A stretch of DNA of 64,000 bases, from NCBI GenBank assembly GCA_022376925.1, contig JAIOJX010000002.1:132008831-132072830 (forward strand), in the 5' to 3' direction. Below, piece by piece: positions 54,950 through 64,000 of the stretch. Every line of letters starts with the position of its first letter. Within the stretch, counting starts at the first letter, position 1. The translations under genes were made by a program, and so were the position numbers. This DNA is from Tragulus kanchil (Eukaryota; Chordata; Mammalia; Artiodactyla; Tragulidae). The notes beneath the pieces are model-generated. The model worked only from the letters and a program-made list of their open reading frames with translations, had not been told where the DNA came from and made no database searches.

Positions 54950-57221
54950 GATGGTAGTTCTTTGACCAGGCATCAAAACACCAGGTCTCCTTCCATGGAA
55001 ACATGGAGTTCTAACAACCGAATTGGCAGGGAATTCCCTAGTCAATTTTAGATGCTATGTGAAATTGTTTTCTTAATCCCATTTTTTATTTTTCATTGCT
55101 AGTATATAGAAATACTCTTAATTTTTGTATCCTACAGTGTGGCCAAACCCTTTCTTGACAGTCTTTGGATGTCTTTGTGTATCTATATTCCTTTTTGTTC
55201 GTAACAGTCACAGAGTATTCCATGATGCAGAAAAACTGTAGTTTATGTAGCTACTCTGTTGATGGTCACTATGGGCTCTTCCCTCTTTTGGCGGTACTGA
55301 TTATGTTGTGGAGAACACTCTTCAGGCCACTCATCCATTCTGGTGATGTGTGGTGAGTGCCCACTCTGTGCCAGGCATTCTGTAAGGCACCAGGACTGCA
55401 TATAATAAAGAAGTAAATGAGACGATTTCAATTTCTGGAAATCTCTGTCAAGAAACTAGAACAGGGTGATATGCTAATAAATGACTAGATGTATGTTTGA
55501 GAGGGGTTCTTTGAATTGAATCAGGGAAAATTTCTCTGGAAAGGTGAGTTTGGAGTTTAGATCCAAAGGATGAGAAAGACCCACTGCTGGGAGATTGGGA
55601 AGGTTTTCCAGGCACACGAAACAGCAAGTGCAAAGGTCCTGAGGTGGGACTAGGCTCTCAATATTCACAGGACACAAGGAGAGCCCTTGGGCTGGGAGAG
55701 CCGCCAACGCCAGAGGGGAAGTGGACATGGGCCAGACTAACTCAGGCCTTGTAGCCTTAAAAGGCGTTTGATTTGTTAAGAATGTGAAGAGAAGGTGCTG
55801 GAGGGTGTTAGGCTGAAAAATGATTCCATGTAATTTATGTTCTGAAAAGATCAGCCCTGTGGCTTAAAAAGCACTTATTTTCTGTTTCAAGCTCTGAATG
55901 CCTCAAAGTGGAATGACTGGGTGGAGGAGTTTGTACCTTTAAAATGTGCCTAGCTACTGCCTGCCAAGTGTCTCCCCTACCAGCTGTAGTTTTCAGTCTG
56001 AAGGTGCCAGTGGCATTTGGGGTAAGGCTCCTGGCAAGCTGTCCATCCCTGGGGCCCCGCACCCATCCTCTGGCTTCCCTTGGCCCCCGATGGTAGTTCT
56101 TTGACCAGGCATCAAAACACCAGGTCTCCTTCCATGGAAACATGGAGTTCTAACAACCGAATTGGCAGGGAATTCCCTAGTCAATTTTAGATGCTATGTG
56201 AAATTGTTTTCTTAATCCCATTTTTTATTTTTCATTGCTAGTATATAGAAATACTCTTAATTTTTGTATCCTACAGTGTGGCCAAACCCTTTCTTGACAG
56301 TCTTTGGATGTCTTTGTGTATCTATATTCCTTTTTGTTCGTAACAGTCACAGAGTATTCCATGATGCAGAAAAACTGTAGTTTATGTAGCTACTCTGTTG
56401 ATGGTCACTATGGGCTCTTCCCTCTTTTGGCGGTACTGATTATGTTGTGGAGAACACTCTTCAGGCCACTCATCCATTCTGGTGATGTGTGGTGAGTGCC
56501 CACTCTGTGCCAGGCATTCTGTAAGGCACCAGGACTGCATATAATAAAGAAGTAAATGAGACGATTTCAATTTCTGGAAATCTCTGTCAAGAAACTAGAA
56601 CAGGGTGATATGCTAATAAATGACTAGATGTATGTTTGAGAGGGGTTCTTTGAATTGAATCAGGGAAAATTTCTCTGGAAAGGTGAGTTTGGAGTTTAGA
56701 TCCAAAGGATGAGAAAGACCCACTGCTGGGAGATTGGGAAGGTTTTCCAGGCACACGAAACAGCAAGTGCAAAGGTCCTGAGGTGGGACTAGGCTCTCAA
56801 TATTCACAGGACACAAGGAGAGCCCTTGGGCTGGGAGAGCCGCCAACGCCAGAGGGGAAGTGGACATGGGCCAGACTAACTCAGGCCTTGTAGCCTTAAA
56901 AGGCGTTTGATTTGTTAAGAATGTGAAGAGAAGGTGCTGGAGGGTGTTAGGCTGAAAAATGATTCCATGTAATTTATGTTCTGAAAAGATCAGCCCTGTG
57001 GCTTAAAAAGCACTTATTTTCTGTTTCAAGCTCTGAATGCCTCAAAGTGGAATGACTGGGTGGAGGAGTTTGTACCTTTAAAATGTGCCTAGCTACTGCC
57101 TGCCAAGTGTCTCCCCTACCAGCTGTAGTTTTCAGTCTGAAGGTGCCAGTGGCATTTGGGGTAAGGCTCCTGGCAAGCTGTCCATCCCTGGGGCCCCGCA
57201 CCCATCCTCTGGCTTCCCTTG
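54950..57221. repeat. Tandem duplication R (period 1139)
   Basis: 54950-56082 recurs at 56089-57221. Copy 1 stops two to three bases before the EEF2K exon 2 acceptor and then carries a short linker (56083-56088). Only copy 2 leads into the exon, so the exon itself is single. Confidence 0.95.
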
Positions 57222-57224
57222 CAG
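57221..57224 (+). promoter_or_regulatory. EEF2K: Splice acceptor of EEF2K exon 2
   Basis: A pyrimidine-rich stretch (57205-57220) followed by GCAG, then exon sequence GACTCTCACT. Confidence 0.85.
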
Positions 57225-57537
57225 GACTCTCACTGCCGCCTCTGCCCGGTAACTCTGGCTGTGCCGCCCGGCCCTCGGGTAAGACGGGCTGCCCAGGAAC
57301 ATGGCCGAGGAAGACCTCATCTTCCGCCTGGAAGGCGTGGATGGCGGCCCCACCTCCCGAGCTGGTGACTCCGACGTGGACAGTGATGACGAGGAGGGTT
57401 ACTTCATCTGCTCTATCACCGACGACCCCGGGGCACACCAGAATGTCAACTCCAAGGTTAATAACTACCACAGCAACCTAGCGAAGAGCGAGCACTACGG
57501 CTCCAGCGGCTCCCCGGCCAGCTCCTTCCATTTCAAG
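57225..57537 (+). CDS. EEF2K: EEF2K exon 2: first coding exon of eukaryotic elongation factor 2 kinase (CDS 57301-57537)
   Basis: After 76 bases of 5' UTR the ATG at 57301 (context AGGAACATGG, G at +4) opens 79 codons ending at a GTGAGG donor (57538). The product begins MAEEDLIFRLEGVDGG, continues with an acidic DSDVDSDDEEGYFICSITDD segment and NVNSKVNNYHSNLAKSEHY, and ends GSSGSPASSFHFK. This is nearly the same as the N-terminus of mammalian eEF2K. The protein is a cytosolic Ca2+/calmodulin-dependent alpha-kinase that phosphorylates eEF2 at Thr56 (mature numbering) and slows elongation. The calmodulin-binding motif follows directly in the next exon, outside this window. The exon ends in phase 0. 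Compared with the human sequence I recall, a few residues in the Gly/Asp-rich stretch after position 20 are missing. No frameshift is present. Confidence 0.97.
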
Positions 57538-59510
57538 GTGAGGGGTCCGCGGGTGCCGCCCTCCCCTCCCCCGGTGAGCCCCAGCTCTCCCACTGGGGAG
57601 TTGGGGTCGCTGGTTGAAGTTGTTTCCAAACTCTTACCCGTGCTATAAATTCTAGATCTGAGGCTGTGTCTGTTAAGTGGGGAGAGTTTGTTGTTTTAGT
57701 ACAAGTTTCATTACTTTAGAACTGTGGTTTACAAATAGCTGGTCTGGACCCACTGGTGGGTTGTGACACCGTGGCTGATGTTTTAAGATCCCCGAACAGA
57801 CCAGAGTAGAAAATACTGGAGAGAGAGAGGAGGGAGGGAAAAATATCAGAGAGCAAAGCTTAAATTTGAGGGACATTACACTCACGTTTACACACTAGCA
57901 TGTGGGGACCAGATTGGTTGTTGATGACCAGGTTCTCATGACATAGCGGTTAAGTATTTTTATTTCCTCCCTGTGTGTGTGTGTGTAGTTGGGTCCAGAG
58001 ACAGGCTGTAAAATGTAGTTTTTTTATGTTGGTTGTGGTCAAAGAAGCCTCTGCTTAGGGTTGGACATCCTTCTTCTGGAGCGAGGAATGATGTACTTAT
58101 TTTATTAGGAATTTGTGTTCATACCATGCCAAAGCTGGTTATAGAGATGAGGGAGGAGAAAGGGAGACATGATTTGACTTTTGTATAATAACTGAAGGCA
58201 AAAAAGTTACAAATGCAATACGGTTATCCTTATTTAATTTAATCCTCACAAGCAATAAGTATCATCCTGTGAGTGAAACGGGATTTGAAATTGGAGTCCT
58301 TCTTCTCTAATTGCAGAGTTCATCTGTTTTTAGAAGAGTAATAATTCTAGTTCTCAGACCGTTGGACATTTTTTCCTTTCAAGCCAGAGTTCTAGCTTAA
58401 GTCTCTCAGGGGCAGAAGGCTCCAGAAATAGGCCTATGAATCCCCTCTGAGGTTGAGGGGCCCATGAAGGGTCAGGCTGTGGCTTTCCCTGCTTTCCTGT
58501 CCAAAAGCAGCTTTTGAGGGACACACTCTTCCACCCACAGAGGGCTGTGTGGAAAGATGGGAGAGCAGCCCGGCCCCTGGTTTGTTTGCATGATTCAGGG
58601 AGGTGTGCGGACACCCCGATCCCAGTGGCCTCCTGTACCGCGTGCGAGGGAATCCAGGTGCCAGAGGTATCAGGGCTTGTGAAGCAGAAACCGACTCATG
58701 CTAGCTCAAGGGAAATCTAACAGTCAACTAGTGTTTCTGGAGATCCAGGGGCAGAAACCATGTCTGATCTCTTGGTACAAATCCAGGAGCCTGAAAGCGC
58801 ACAGGACTGCCTCTCTAGCTCATTGTCCCATCTCTCTATGTATTCTTTATTCAATCTCTACCCTTCAGTCTACCCAGTAGGAAAATGGGCCCTCAAAGCA
58901 TCCTTTCATTACAGACAGAACCACGTGCAAAGATGGATTTGACCCTTTTCCCTCCCAGCTGTGGAAGGAGAAAATCTGGCTGGGCCAGCCTGAGTCAGGT
59001 GTCCGCTCTCTCTAGCGCGGTCCGCTCTGGCCATGGCACAGGGTCGGGGTGAGGCTCACAGAGCAGGGAGGCTGTTTCCAGAGAAGCAGGATTCTCGTGG
59101 CCTCCTGGTGAGATGGACCCCTCAGAAGGGCTCCTCCCACACCAGCTGCCTGTGCGCCCAAGAGCTGGAGGGTCTCAGACAGTCTGACCACAAAGCACAA
59201 TATGCTGAATTCCCTAAAGGGCACACAGATGGAGTGATCCAGCAAAGAGGGTCTGCCTATAGATCAGGCTTAGGGTGTGAGCTTCATAAGGGCCAGATCC
59301 TGTGACCTGCTCCTCACTCAGCCCTAGGGCCGTGCACACGGTGGTGCTTTCTTTGGAATCAAAGAGGAGATGATGAGTGCTGAACTCACTTCACCATGGT
59401 GCTGTCTTGCCCAAGGACAAAGAGATGGTATTTACATAAAATGGAAACCTCTGTGGGCCATATGATAATTATTAAAGCAAAAAGTATATATACCTCAGAG
59501 TTATAATTAA
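57538..59510 (+). other. EEF2K: EEF2K intron 2, single-copy part
   Basis: It begins with GTGAGGGG and is GC-rich for about 100 bases. It holds a short (TG)n run (57973-57988) and no recognisable exon or intact mobile element. 58250-58350 may hold a MIR remnant. Confidence 0.5.
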
Positions 59511-59725
59511 CATGAAAGTGACAATGAAAATGTCTCAGTCGCGTCTGACACTTTGCAACCCCATGGACTGTAGCCTGCCAGACTCCTCTATCCATGGAAT
59601 TCTCCAGGGAAAAATACTGGAGTGGGTAACCATTCCCTTTTCCAGGGAATCATCCTGCCCAGGGATTAAATCCAGGTCTCCTACATTGCAAGCAGATTCT
59701 TTACTGTAACCAGTAAGGGAGACCC
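59511..59725 (-). mobile_element. Bov-tA-type SINE, antisense
   Basis: GAAAATGTCTCAGTCGCGTC, CCCATGGACTGTAGCCTGCC and AACCAGTAAGGGAGACCC. Confidence 0.8.
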
Positions 59726-59739
59726 ATAGACTATTCTGT

Positions 59740-59940
59740 TAGTTTTAGGTGGGAACAATTCTTTATTTGGTGCAACTGGCCCAGGTATTGTAGGACATTC
59801 AGCACATCTCATCCCAGCTCACTAAATGCCAGATTCCCACCTGTTATATTCCTCCCTCTTTATTAGGACAACCTAGAATATTCCCTACCATATATTTGCA
59901 AAGCTGGCATGAGAGGGTACTGCCCTCAGTTGAGAACAAG
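59740..59940 (-). repeat. MER20-like hAT-Charlie fragment
   Basis: GGAACAATTCTTTATTTGGT, GTATTGTAGGACATTCAGCA and TGCCCTCAGTTGAGAAC resemble antisense MER20. Confidence 0.55.
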
Positions 59941-60359
59941 CCACAAAACATTGGTACAAGTGTTCAGGGTTACATATTCAAAGATGTGCTTTGCAGGATT
60001 GTTTGTAATAAAGAAAAACTGGAAACAGCTAAAATATTCCATTGAAAGAGGTCTGTTTAATTTTAGACCGTGGTCCTAACAGAATCTTGATTTACATTAA
60101 AAGCAAAGATGTTTCTATGTGAATTGACTTAGTGCCAAGATATACACAAGATAAATACTTGGTGGGGGGAACCTAAAATCCATGGAAAGCTCTTGGGATA
60201 GTGCTGGTCTATAATAAGGACGAAATAAGTGAGCTATTTTATGTGCTGAGTAAAAAAGCATGTTGAAACATGTAATATGATCCCATTTATATAAAAAAAC
60301 CGGATACACATATTTTAGCATTTGCATAGCAAAAACTTATATAATGTTATAAACCAATT
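59941..60359. other. Single-copy intron sequence, nothing recognised
   Basis: No exon is recognised. It may include old LINE sequence (GGAAACAGCTAAAATATTCC, TGTAATATGATCCCATTTAT). Confidence 0.35.
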
Positions 60360-60374
60360 TAAAAATTACTAACG

Positions 60375-60646
60375 AGGACTTTCCTGGTGCTCCAGTGGGT
60401 AGAGAGTCTGCCTTGCAGTGCAGGGTGCACCAGTTCTATCCCTGGCCCGGGAAGATCCCATGTGCTGCAGAGCAGTTGGACTGGTGTATCCAATTACGAG
60501 CCAGCGCTCTGGAGCGCATGTGCCTAGGGCCGGTGCTTTGCGGTGAGAGAGGCTGCTGCAATGGTAGGCCCACGCAGGGCAAAGAATAAAGATGGATACA
60601 AATGAATAGATAAAGAACCAATAAAAGAGGCCAAAATTTTTTTTAA
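60375..60646 (+). mobile_element. Variant CHR-2-related SINE, sense (older member)
   Basis: GACTTTCCTGGTGCTCCAGT head, GTTCTATCCCTGGCCCGGGA, AGCGCTCTGGAGCGCATGTG, GGCAAAGAATAAAGATGGAT and AAGAACCAATAAAAGAGGCC. It is flanked by AAAAATTACTAACGAG (60359-60374) and AAAAAATTACTACGAG (about 60645-60660). Confidence 0.9.
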
Positions 60647-60660
60647 AAAATTACTACGAG

Positions 60661-60983
60661 GGGCTTCCCTGGTGGTCCAGTGGGTAAGGACACCACCTTG
60701 CAGTGCAAAGGGCGCCGGTTCGATCCCTGGCCTGGGAAGATCCCACGTGCCACGGAGCGGCTGGACCGATGTGTCCAATTACCAAGCCAGAGCTCTGGAG
60801 CGCATGCGCCCAGAGCCAGTGCTCTGCAACAACAGAGGCCACCGCGATGGGAGACCCACACGCACCAAAGAACAAAGATGGCTGAAAATAGATAAATGAA
60901 AGACCAATAGAAGTGGCCCACCTGCTCCCCTCCCTCCTCATCCCACCCCCACCAAAATAAATAAATTAATTAATCTTTAAAAA
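60661..60983 (+). mobile_element. Variant CHR-2-related SINE, sense, full-length reference copy
   Basis: This is the clearest complete sense copy. It has A-box-like TGGTCCAGTGG in the head, B-box GGTTCGATCCC (about 60718-60728), and the body GGAAGATCCCACGTGCCACG, CCAATTACCAAGCCAGAGCT and GAGCGCATGCGCCCAGAGCC. These are followed by AAAGAACAAAGATGGCTGAA, AGACCAATAGAAGTGGCCCA, a C-rich stretch (60920-60953), and an (AAAT)n/(TTAA)n tail. It is flanked by copies of the AAAATTACTAACGAG target. Confidence 0.95.
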
Positions 60984-61155
60984 AAATTACTAACGAGAAA
61001 AAGAAGGAATTTGCATCCAACAGTTAATGGTGATTCTCTCTGGGGGAGAGAGTGATCGTAAAGGGGGACTTTGATTATTATAATACATTGTATTATATAT
61101 ACAAATATATATAGAATATATATATTTTAAATAGATGCTACCTTTTAACAATGTT

Positions 61156-61441
61156 TTATTTATTTTTAGCTGCACTGGGTCTTCATTGCTGTACCTGGGC
61201 TTTCTCCAGTTGCAAAGAATGTGGGTGACTCTCTAGTTGGCACTGCACGGGCTTCTTGCAGTGGCTTCTCTTGTTGCAGAGCATAGGCTCTAGGGCACTT
61301 GGACTTCATTAGTTGCAGCTCCTGGGCTCTAGAGCTTGGGCTCAGAGGCTTATGGCACACAAGCTTAATTGCCTCACGACATGTGGAATCTTCCCAGACC
61401 GAGGATCACTTCCCAGACCACTGGACCACTGAGGAAGTCCC
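61156..61441 (-). mobile_element. CHR-2-type SINE, antisense
   Basis: TTTTTAGCTGCACTGGGTCT, GGCTTCTTGCAGTGGCTTCT, ACATGTGGAATCTTCCCAGA and GACCACTGAGGAAGTCCCT. Confidence 0.85.
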
Positions 61442-61595
61442 TACATTTTCAAACATGTGGAACTTACAAAACTACATGTACATATCATGTGTATGCCCCA
61501 AAGGATGTTTTTAGAAGAAGAAAAATGGAGCAACACAGCCAGGTAACTACTACTCCCCTCTAAGAAACCTCAGTAATTGGCCCCGCTTAAAACTC

Positions 61596-61812
61596 ATGGG
61601 CATCCCCAATGGCTCAGCAGTAAAGAATCTGCCCGCAATGCAGGAGACACGAGAAACTCAGGTCTGACCTCTGGGTCAGAAAGATCCCCAGGAGGGGGAA
61701 ATGGCAACCCATTCCAGTATTCTTGCCTGAAAAGTCCCATGGACAAAGGAGCCTGACAGGCTATAGTTCAAAGGGTCGCAGAGAGTCAGACACGACTGAG
61801 CAACTGAGCACG
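61596..61812 (+). mobile_element. Bov-tA-type SINE
   Basis: TGGGCATCCCCAATGGCTCA to GAGTCAGACACGACTGAGCA. Confidence 0.85.
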
Positions 61813-62880
61813 AACCTCAGATTCTGCAAGTCAGAATCCTCACTGAGGATGGGCGCTCGGGACCCCCAGGGACCCTGCCCTCCCCCTGCTCCTGGAACAG
61901 GCCTTGCTTCTCGCACTCTGCCTGAAACCTCTTTCAGCTGACATTTGGGTCTGTTAAAACGATCATTCAGGTTCCAGGTGGGGCTCCCTAGACATTCTTC
62001 CCTGGCTGTCTCCTCCGCCTGCCCTGAGGCTCATAGCAGACCTTTCTGTGTGTCTGTCATTCTTAAATGTCATCCTGTTTATGACTCAGCCCTGGATCTC
62101 CAGGCTTGGGCCTGTGTCCTATTGCACTTCACATCCCCGTACTCGGCGGAAGGGCCATTTAAGGATGAGATGTAGCTCCTGGCTGCCCGCTCTCCTAGGT
62201 GACCGAAGGCAGTCTCTATGGGGTTCTTGTTGCCAGTGGTGACTTCAGAGAGAGGCGACAGCTGGGTTCTCCAAACCTCACTCTCCTGGCACTCAACAAA
62301 CTGAACGTGTTTTTTCATTTGCCATCGACATGGCAGCTTGGGTTGTCTCATCAAAATGGCCCCCTGGCATTCCTCCAAGGTGGCGCCACCCTGGCAGGTA
62401 CCAGGCGTGTGTTGTGAAGTGTTGAGTTTGTCACTGTCAAGGCCCGGGCATTCTGCCTGAATTCCCAGGAGGATGGTAGCAGACTTGCTCAGGGGTCCCT
62501 CCCCTGGGTAGAACATCCAACAGCCAACAGGAGGTTGTGGATAGAGTCTATCATAATGTGGGAACGGGCTTCCATTCTGGAGTTTATTTTAAAGAGCAGA
62601 GTATAGCGTGTGATTATAGCTCTATAAATACACACACACACAGAAAACAAAACCCTAAAAGGAAGTACATCAACACACAAACAGAGATTGTCTCTGGATA
62701 GGATTATTCCTTTTCTACTTCTCTTATATGTCTGCATTTTCTAGCATTAACATATGTAGCATGCAGCATGGTTTCCATTTTTTAATAAAGTGGAGAATTT
62801 TCTTTAAAGGAATTATTTTCCTGGGCTAAGGATATCTTAGTGATTGTTCTCAGCACCTATAGACGACTTGCTTTTTTTTT
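61813..62880. other. EEF2K intron 2 sequence, largely duplicated
   Basis: No exon is recognised. (CA)n at about 62627-62642. The open frame on the minus strand at 62079-62516 has no family resemblance. Confidence 0.4.
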
Positions 62881-64000
62881 TTTAGAGTGAATTAAGTTGG
62901 ATTCCATCACTTGGCGTACATGGGTTTATTTAGCCAGTCCCTCCTGTGAGACACTTGGATTGTTTCCCTTTTTTCTGTTAGTGTTAGTTGTTCAGTTGTG
63001 TCCGTCTCTTCACAGCCCCACAGATCATAACCTACTGGGCTCCTCTCTCCACAGAATTCTCGAGGCAGGAACACTGAAGTAGGTTGCCATTCCCTATCCA
63101 AGGGATCTTCCGAACCCAGGTCTTCCCCATAGCCCAGGCTCATAGCAGACCTTTCTGTGTGTCTGTCATTCTTAAATGTCATCCTGTTTATGACTCAGCC
63201 CTGGATCTCCAGGCTTGGGCCTGTGTCCTATTGCACTTCACATCCCCGTACTCGGCGGAAGGGCCATTTAAGGATGAGATGTAGCTCCTGGCTGCCCGCT
63301 CTCCTAGGTGACCGAAGGCAGTCTCTATGGGGTTCTTGTTGCCAGTGGTGACTTCAGAGAGAGGCGACAGCTGGGTTCTCCAAACCTCACTCTCCTGGCA
63401 CTCAACAAACTGAACGTGTTTTTTCATTTGCCATCGACATGGCAGCTTGGGTTGTCTCATCAAAATGGCCCCCTGGCATTCCTCCAAGGTGGCGCCACCC
63501 TGGCAGGTACCAGGCGTGTGTTGTGAAGTGTTGAGTTTGTCACTGTCAAGGCCCGGGCATTCTGCCTGAATTCCCAGGAGGATGGTAGCAGACTTGCTCA
63601 GGGGTCCCTCCCCTGGGTAGAACATCCAACAGCCAACAGGAGGTTGTGGATAGAGTCTATCATAATGTGGGAACGGGCTTCCATTCTGGAGTTTATTTTA
63701 AAGAGCAGAGTATAGCGTGTGATTATAGCTCTATAAATACACACACACACAGAAAACAAAACCCTAAAAGGAAGTACATCAACACACAAACAGAGATTGT
63801 CTCTGGATAGGATTATTCCTTTTCTACTTCTCTTATATGTCTGCATTTTCTAGCATTAACATATGTAGCATGCAGCATGGTTTCCATTTTTTAATAAAGT
63901 GGAGAATTTTCTTTAAAGGAATTATTTTCCTGGGCTAAGGATATCTTAGTGATTGTTCTCAGCACCTATAGACGACTTGCTTTTTTTTTTTTAGAGTGAA
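62027..64000. repeat. Tandem duplication S (period 1109), runs off the window
   Basis: 62027-62891 is repeated at 63136-64000 without visible difference. The window ends inside copy 2, so its full extent is not seen. Confidence 0.93.
62983..63133 (-). mobile_element. Bov-tA fragment, antisense
   Basis: TTAGTGTTAGTTGTTCAGTT, CACAGAATTCTCGAGGCAGG and AAGGGATCTTCCGAACCCAG; the tRNA head is cut off by the junction of duplication S at 63136. Confidence 0.75.

Larger units (their letters stand above)
52830..55130 (-). mobile_element. L1M 3' region, antisense (duplicated, carries two short SINEs)
   Basis: GGCTGGCTCTTCACTCTCTT, GCTTTTAATTTGGATGATGT, TTAAGCCTTTGATCCATTTT, CCATCACCATTTGTTGAAAA and AGTTCTTATGGTTATTCTGG-type phrases are antisense L1 3' sequence. 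Short CHR-type SINEs lie at 53201-53318 (sense) and 53785-53936 (antisense), with copies in the second unit. Confidence 0.7.
52930..55161. repeat. Tandem duplication Q (period about 1107-1121)
   Basis: 52930-54040 recurs at 54037-55161. Near its end, copy 1 lacks about 14 bases present in copy 2 (CTTTTTTTAATGTGGCC against CTTAATTTTTGTATCC then TACAGTGTGGCC), and the A run near 53308/54415 differs in length. It overlaps R, so about 200 bp (53841-54040, 54950-55161, 56089-56301) occur three times. Confidence 0.95.

Noticed and set aside
60661..60735. tRNA gene calls in SINE heads
   Set aside because: The A- and B-box motifs are present, but the segments cannot fold into a full cloverleaf and continue into the SINE body. 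Only 10526-10607 is a true tRNA.
62079..62516. 145-residue open frame on the minus strand, present twice
   Set aside because: The doubling is due to duplication S. No family resemblance, and it lies within an EEF2K intron.
1..64000. The 1.1-kb duplications as a new mobile element or amplification system
   Set aside because: The units share no sequence, ends or target duplications, cut through other elements at random, and have read-error-like joins. An assembly cause fits far better.

Overview
The window is nuclear DNA from a ruminant, most likely a pecoran. It is packed with ruminant or artiodactyl repeats: Bov-tA/Bov-A2 SINEs, CHR-2 tRNA-Glu SINEs and artiodactyl L1 3' ends. It also carries a conserved mammalian gene order. 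In order it holds the last coding exon of an SDR42E2-like gene (about 3.5 kb), a tRNA-Leu(UAG) gene on the minus strand (10526-10607), a CpG island with the non-coding first exon of EEF2K (about 24.1-24.64 kb), and the first coding exon of EEF2K (57225-57537). From memory this matches the human 16p12.2 order SDR42E2 - tRNA-Leu-TAG - EEF2K. The species cannot be named from the window.

Region by region: 1-3759 is the 3' end of the SDR42E2-like gene, with its last exon present twice (first copy truncated). 3760-24060 is intergenic and holds the tRNA gene, an RPL22 processed pseudogene (about 11.5-12.0 kb) and many SINE/L1 insertions. 24060-25260 is the EEF2K CpG island and exon 1. 24641-57224 is EEF2K intron 1, almost all repeats and duplicated blocks, including an antisense LTR with an adjoining array of about 50-bp repeats at 25.9-26.6 kb. 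57225-57537 is EEF2K exon 2 with the start codon. 57538-64000 is EEF2K intron 2.

The dominant structural feature is a set of 19 direct tandem duplications of unrelated sequence. Each has a period of about 1.06-1.21 kb and near-identical copies, with junctions at about 1107, 2602, 8912, 15482, 18320, 21938, 27310, 29658, 32110, 35696, 37832, 40704, 44399, 46544, 49217, 51317, 54038, 56089 and 63136. They add about 21 kb, so the non-redundant content is only about 43 kb. Several junctions carry an error-rich extra reading of the flank, mostly one-base and homopolymer indels. The simplest reading is an assembly artefact: untrimmed overlaps of about 1.1 kb left when pieces or gap-fills were joined, with a few pairs perhaps being two haplotypes. 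All boundaries were aligned by eye and are good to a few bases at best.

The most promising biological observation is a young-looking SINE subfamily. It has a CHR-2-type tRNA-Glu head and an unusual body and tail ending in a CCAATAGAAGTGGCC-type segment. About 14 independent insertions lie in the 43 kb of non-redundant sequence, several with clear target-site duplications.
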